From SPGG2 sp964194625 (GTDB lineage: Bacteria > Pseudomonadota > Gammaproteobacteria > Acidiferrobacterales > SPGG2), in the NCBI GenBank assembly GCA_964194625.1, contig CAXMNC010000207.1, positions 1 to 64,000 of the forward strand: a stretch of DNA of 64,000 nucleotides. Reading direction: 5' to 3'. The stretch's first letter is position 1; each line of letters opens with the position of its first letter. Below, piece after piece: positions 62,227 through 64,000 of the stretch. The notes under the pieces are model-generated. The model was not told the origin of the DNA. It was given only the letters and a program-made list of their open reading frames with translations, and did not search any database. A program made the translations under genes and the position numbers.

Positions 62227-63860
62227 CAGACGACGTCATCTTCCGGGCCGCCGGGGACAATGTCACGTTGATCCGTGACCAGATGCAGCAGCGAGGGACC
62301 GTCGCCGTCCATCGCGGCCTGCAGCACAGCGGGGAACTCCGCGCTGCGCTCGACGCGCCACGCCGGTACGCCATAGGCGCGCGCCACCGCGACGAAATCC
62401 GGGCTCGCAAGCCGGGTCGCGTAGTCGCGGTCAGCGTCGAACTGTTGCCACTGTGCATAGAGTATCGAGCCGTGAGCCTGGTTGTCGCACACAATGATGG
62501 TCGTGTTCAAGCGTTCTTGCGCAGCCGTCGTCAGCTCCTGACCGGTCATCATGAAGTCACCGACGAAGGCAATAACCGGCGCCTGCGGACACGCAAGTGC
62601 CGCGCCGATTGCACCAGGAACCGCATAACCCATGGCACCGGATATGGGGCCCGCGAAGCGCCGCGGTCTGGAGAATCGGTAGTATCGGTGCACCCAACGC
62701 GCGAAGCTGCCACCGTCAGTGAGCAGCACGGCCTCGTCGCCCACGGTATCGGCGATGACCCGGACAACGGTCGACAGATCCACGGCACCGTGGGCTTCTT
62801 CGGCGTTGGCAGAGGACAGATCCAGATAGGCCGCGTGCAATTCATCGCGCCATGCTTCACGTCCTGCCGGAAAGCCGTCGAGCTCCCGATGCAGGCTGGT
62901 CAATGCCGACGTGACGTCGGAGTGAATGGCTACGTCCGCTGCAGCACGTTCGAGAACCTCCTTGTCCGGATAAAGATGAACGAGTCGCTGGTCCGCGCGC
63001 AGCAGTGAATAGTCTTCCGTGGTGATGCCATCGAGGCGTGTACCGATGGCGAGCACCAGATCGGCACGCGTGAATGCGTCACGCTGAAAAGCGGCGCGAT
63101 TGATCTCCAGGTGGCCAGCGTAGGCCGGATGATGATTGGGAAACACGTCCATCTGACGATATGCGGTCACCACCGGTGCTGCCAGCTTTTCGGCGAATTC
63201 CACCAGCACATCTTCCGCACGCTCGTGGGAAACCATCTCTCCGGCAATGATGATGGGGAATTGCGCCGCCGACACCGCGTCGAGCGCGGCCCGAATCGAT
63301 TCCGCCGGCGCACGTGGCCGGGTCGTATCCACGGGACCGGCCGGCAATGCGTCGTCGACCCGCGCTTCCGTGATATCCCTGGGCAGTACAACCACCACCG
63401 GACCCGGGCGCCCGGCCATGGACTCGTGCACCGCCTGCCCGGTGACCCTCCGAATGTCGGCGGCGCTCTCGGGCTCCATGACCGCCTTGGCCACCGGCGT
63501 GAACATCCGGTGGTGATCGATTTCCTGGAATGCTTCCCGGCCCTTGGATCGCGTGCGTACGTGACCAACGAACAGCAGCAGGGGAGTGGAGCTCTGGCGT
63601 GCCGTGTGTATGCCGATGGCAGCATTGGTGGCGCCGGGTCCGCGGCTCACGAACACTGCCGCCGGCCGGCCACTCAGCTTTCCATAGGCCTCGGCGGCGA
63701 AGGCCCCGCCGCTCTCGTGGCGCGTGCTGACCAGGCGAAAGGAATCGCGCTTGACCCGGAGGGCCTCGAGAACGTTCAGAAAACTCTCGCCCGGAACCGT
63801 AAATCCGGTGTCGACGCCAAGGGCGAGAAGCGCGTCGACAAGCGCGTCACCACCGTTCAC
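62226..63860 (-). CDS. Thiamine diphosphate-dependent enzyme (acetolactate synthase-like)
   Basis: 544 residues with the three-domain ThDP arrangement. Catalytic Glu in STRHESGGAFAAEAYG (Glu49), RGPGATNAAIGIHTA, and the ThDP motif GDFMMTGQELTTAAQ ending in CDNQ. The carboligase or decarboxylase specificity is not clear; it is in the acetolactate synthase-like group but no small subunit is next to it. High G+C and the truncated downstream gene suggest that this end of the window was acquired. Confidence 0.9.
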   Translation of the reverse strand: MNGGDALVDALLALGVDTGFTVPGESFLNVLEALRVKRDSFRLVSTRHESGGAFAAEAYGKLSGRPAAVFVSRGPGATNAAIGIHTARQSSTPLLLFVGHVRTRSKGREAFQEIDHHRMFTPVAKAVMEPESAADIRRVTGQAVHESMAGRPGPVVVVLPRDITEARVDDALPAGPVDTTRPRAPAESIRAALDAVSAAQFPIIIAGEMVSHERAEDVLVEFAEKLAAPVVTAYRQMDVFPNHHPAYAGHLEINRAAFQRDAFTRADLVLAIGTRLDGITTEDYSLLRADQRLVHLYPDKEVLERAAADVAIHSDVTSALTSLHRELDGFPAGREAWRDELHAAYLDLSSANAEEAHGAVDLSTVVRVIADTVGDEAVLLTDGGSFARWVHRYYRFSRPRRFAGPISGAMGYAVPGAIGAALACPQAPVIAFVGDFMMTGQELTTAAQERLNTTIIVCDNQAHGSILYAQWQQFDADRDYATRLASPDFVAVARAYGVPAWRVERSAEFPAVLQAAMDGDGPSLLHLVTDQRDIVPGGPEDDVV

Positions 63861-64000
63861 GCGCTCACATCGCCCCGTATGTGATTACTCACGTCCGAAT
63901 CTCTCCCCGGCTGCTCATGGCCTCGGCTGTTATGCGCTAGGCATAGAGTCCTTAAGTTATTAAGCCTAAACCATTTGGATGGCATTTGTGTTAATCCTTC

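Noticed and set aside
62268..63008. A 246-residue forward open frame over the ThDP enzyme (also 63111-63884)
   Set aside because: Antisense frames in a G+C-rich gene with clear catalytic motifs on the other strand.

Overview
The window looks like a stretch of chromosome from a free-living gammaproteobacterium of moderate G+C content. The evidence is indirect: the gene types (2,3-BPG-dependent gpmA, Ppx/GppA, endonuclease V, Mug, YajD, ArfB, SirB1, YqgE/AlgH, YdcH, an Lhr-type helicase) are typical of that class, genes are dense with short intergenic spaces, and Shine-Dalgarno sites are good. I cannot name the species. There are no rRNA or tRNA genes, no CRISPR array, no intact prophage and no insertion sequence with a transposase.

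Left part (1-8.6 kb): the 5' part of an ammonium transporter, endonuclease V, and a polyphosphate pair (exopolyphosphatase plus a CHAD protein). A tight four-gene operon follows: GT2 glycosyltransferase, nucleoside phosphorylase/nucleosidase-like protein, spore photoproduct lyase-like radical SAM protein, aldo/keto reductase. It ends in the decayed C-terminal remnant of an ArsC-like reductase and a DUF1330 gene. Next (8.6-16.9 kb): an HtrA-like protease, a YjbQ protein, a large ACP/acyl-AMP ligase/acyltransferase fusion, gpmA, a diaminopropionate ammonia-lyase-like enzyme, an extradiol dioxygenase-like enzyme, CsaA and an alkyltransferase-like protein.

Middle (16.9-42.2 kb): NnrU, a predicted molybdenum cofactor carrier, a LEA14-like lipoprotein, gamma-glutamyltransferase, an uncharacterised two-gene unit, SirB1 and an orphan ParA, a TM0106-type nuclease, then the serine pathway genes serA and a serB-like phosphatase. 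After these come a thioredoxin-like protein, an exported AlgH-like protein, YajD, ArfB, a zinc-ribbon protein, YdcH, a Cys/Met-metabolism PLP enzyme, a GNAT, and the long helicase Lhr, which carries two in-frame palindromic repeat insertions.

Right part (42.2-64 kb): more mosaic. A G+C-rich block (CmcJ/AsaB-like oxygenase, DUF1127 protein, broken LysR gene) ends abruptly near 44.04 kb. It is followed by an exported protein, an FG-GAP lipoprotein-like protein, a porin and two response-regulator-type genes, one lacking its phosphoacceptor Asp. A repair/resistance stretch follows: Mug, a methyltransferase, ArsN1-like and ArsN2-like acetyltransferases, an EamA transporter and a glutathione S-transferase. 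Then come a BPSS1780 membrane protein, a Ser/Thr kinase fused to a cyclic-nucleotide-binding domain and a DM13 protein, then a TreT-like glycosyltransferase. The right edge is G+C-rich again: a D-lactate dehydrogenase-type flavoprotein, a truncated phosphotransferase and a thiamine-diphosphate enzyme.

The strongest candidate for an undescribed system is the 4371-8020 operon. In it a radical SAM lyase is translationally coupled to a nucleosidase-like protein that could remove its 5'-deoxyadenosine by-product.
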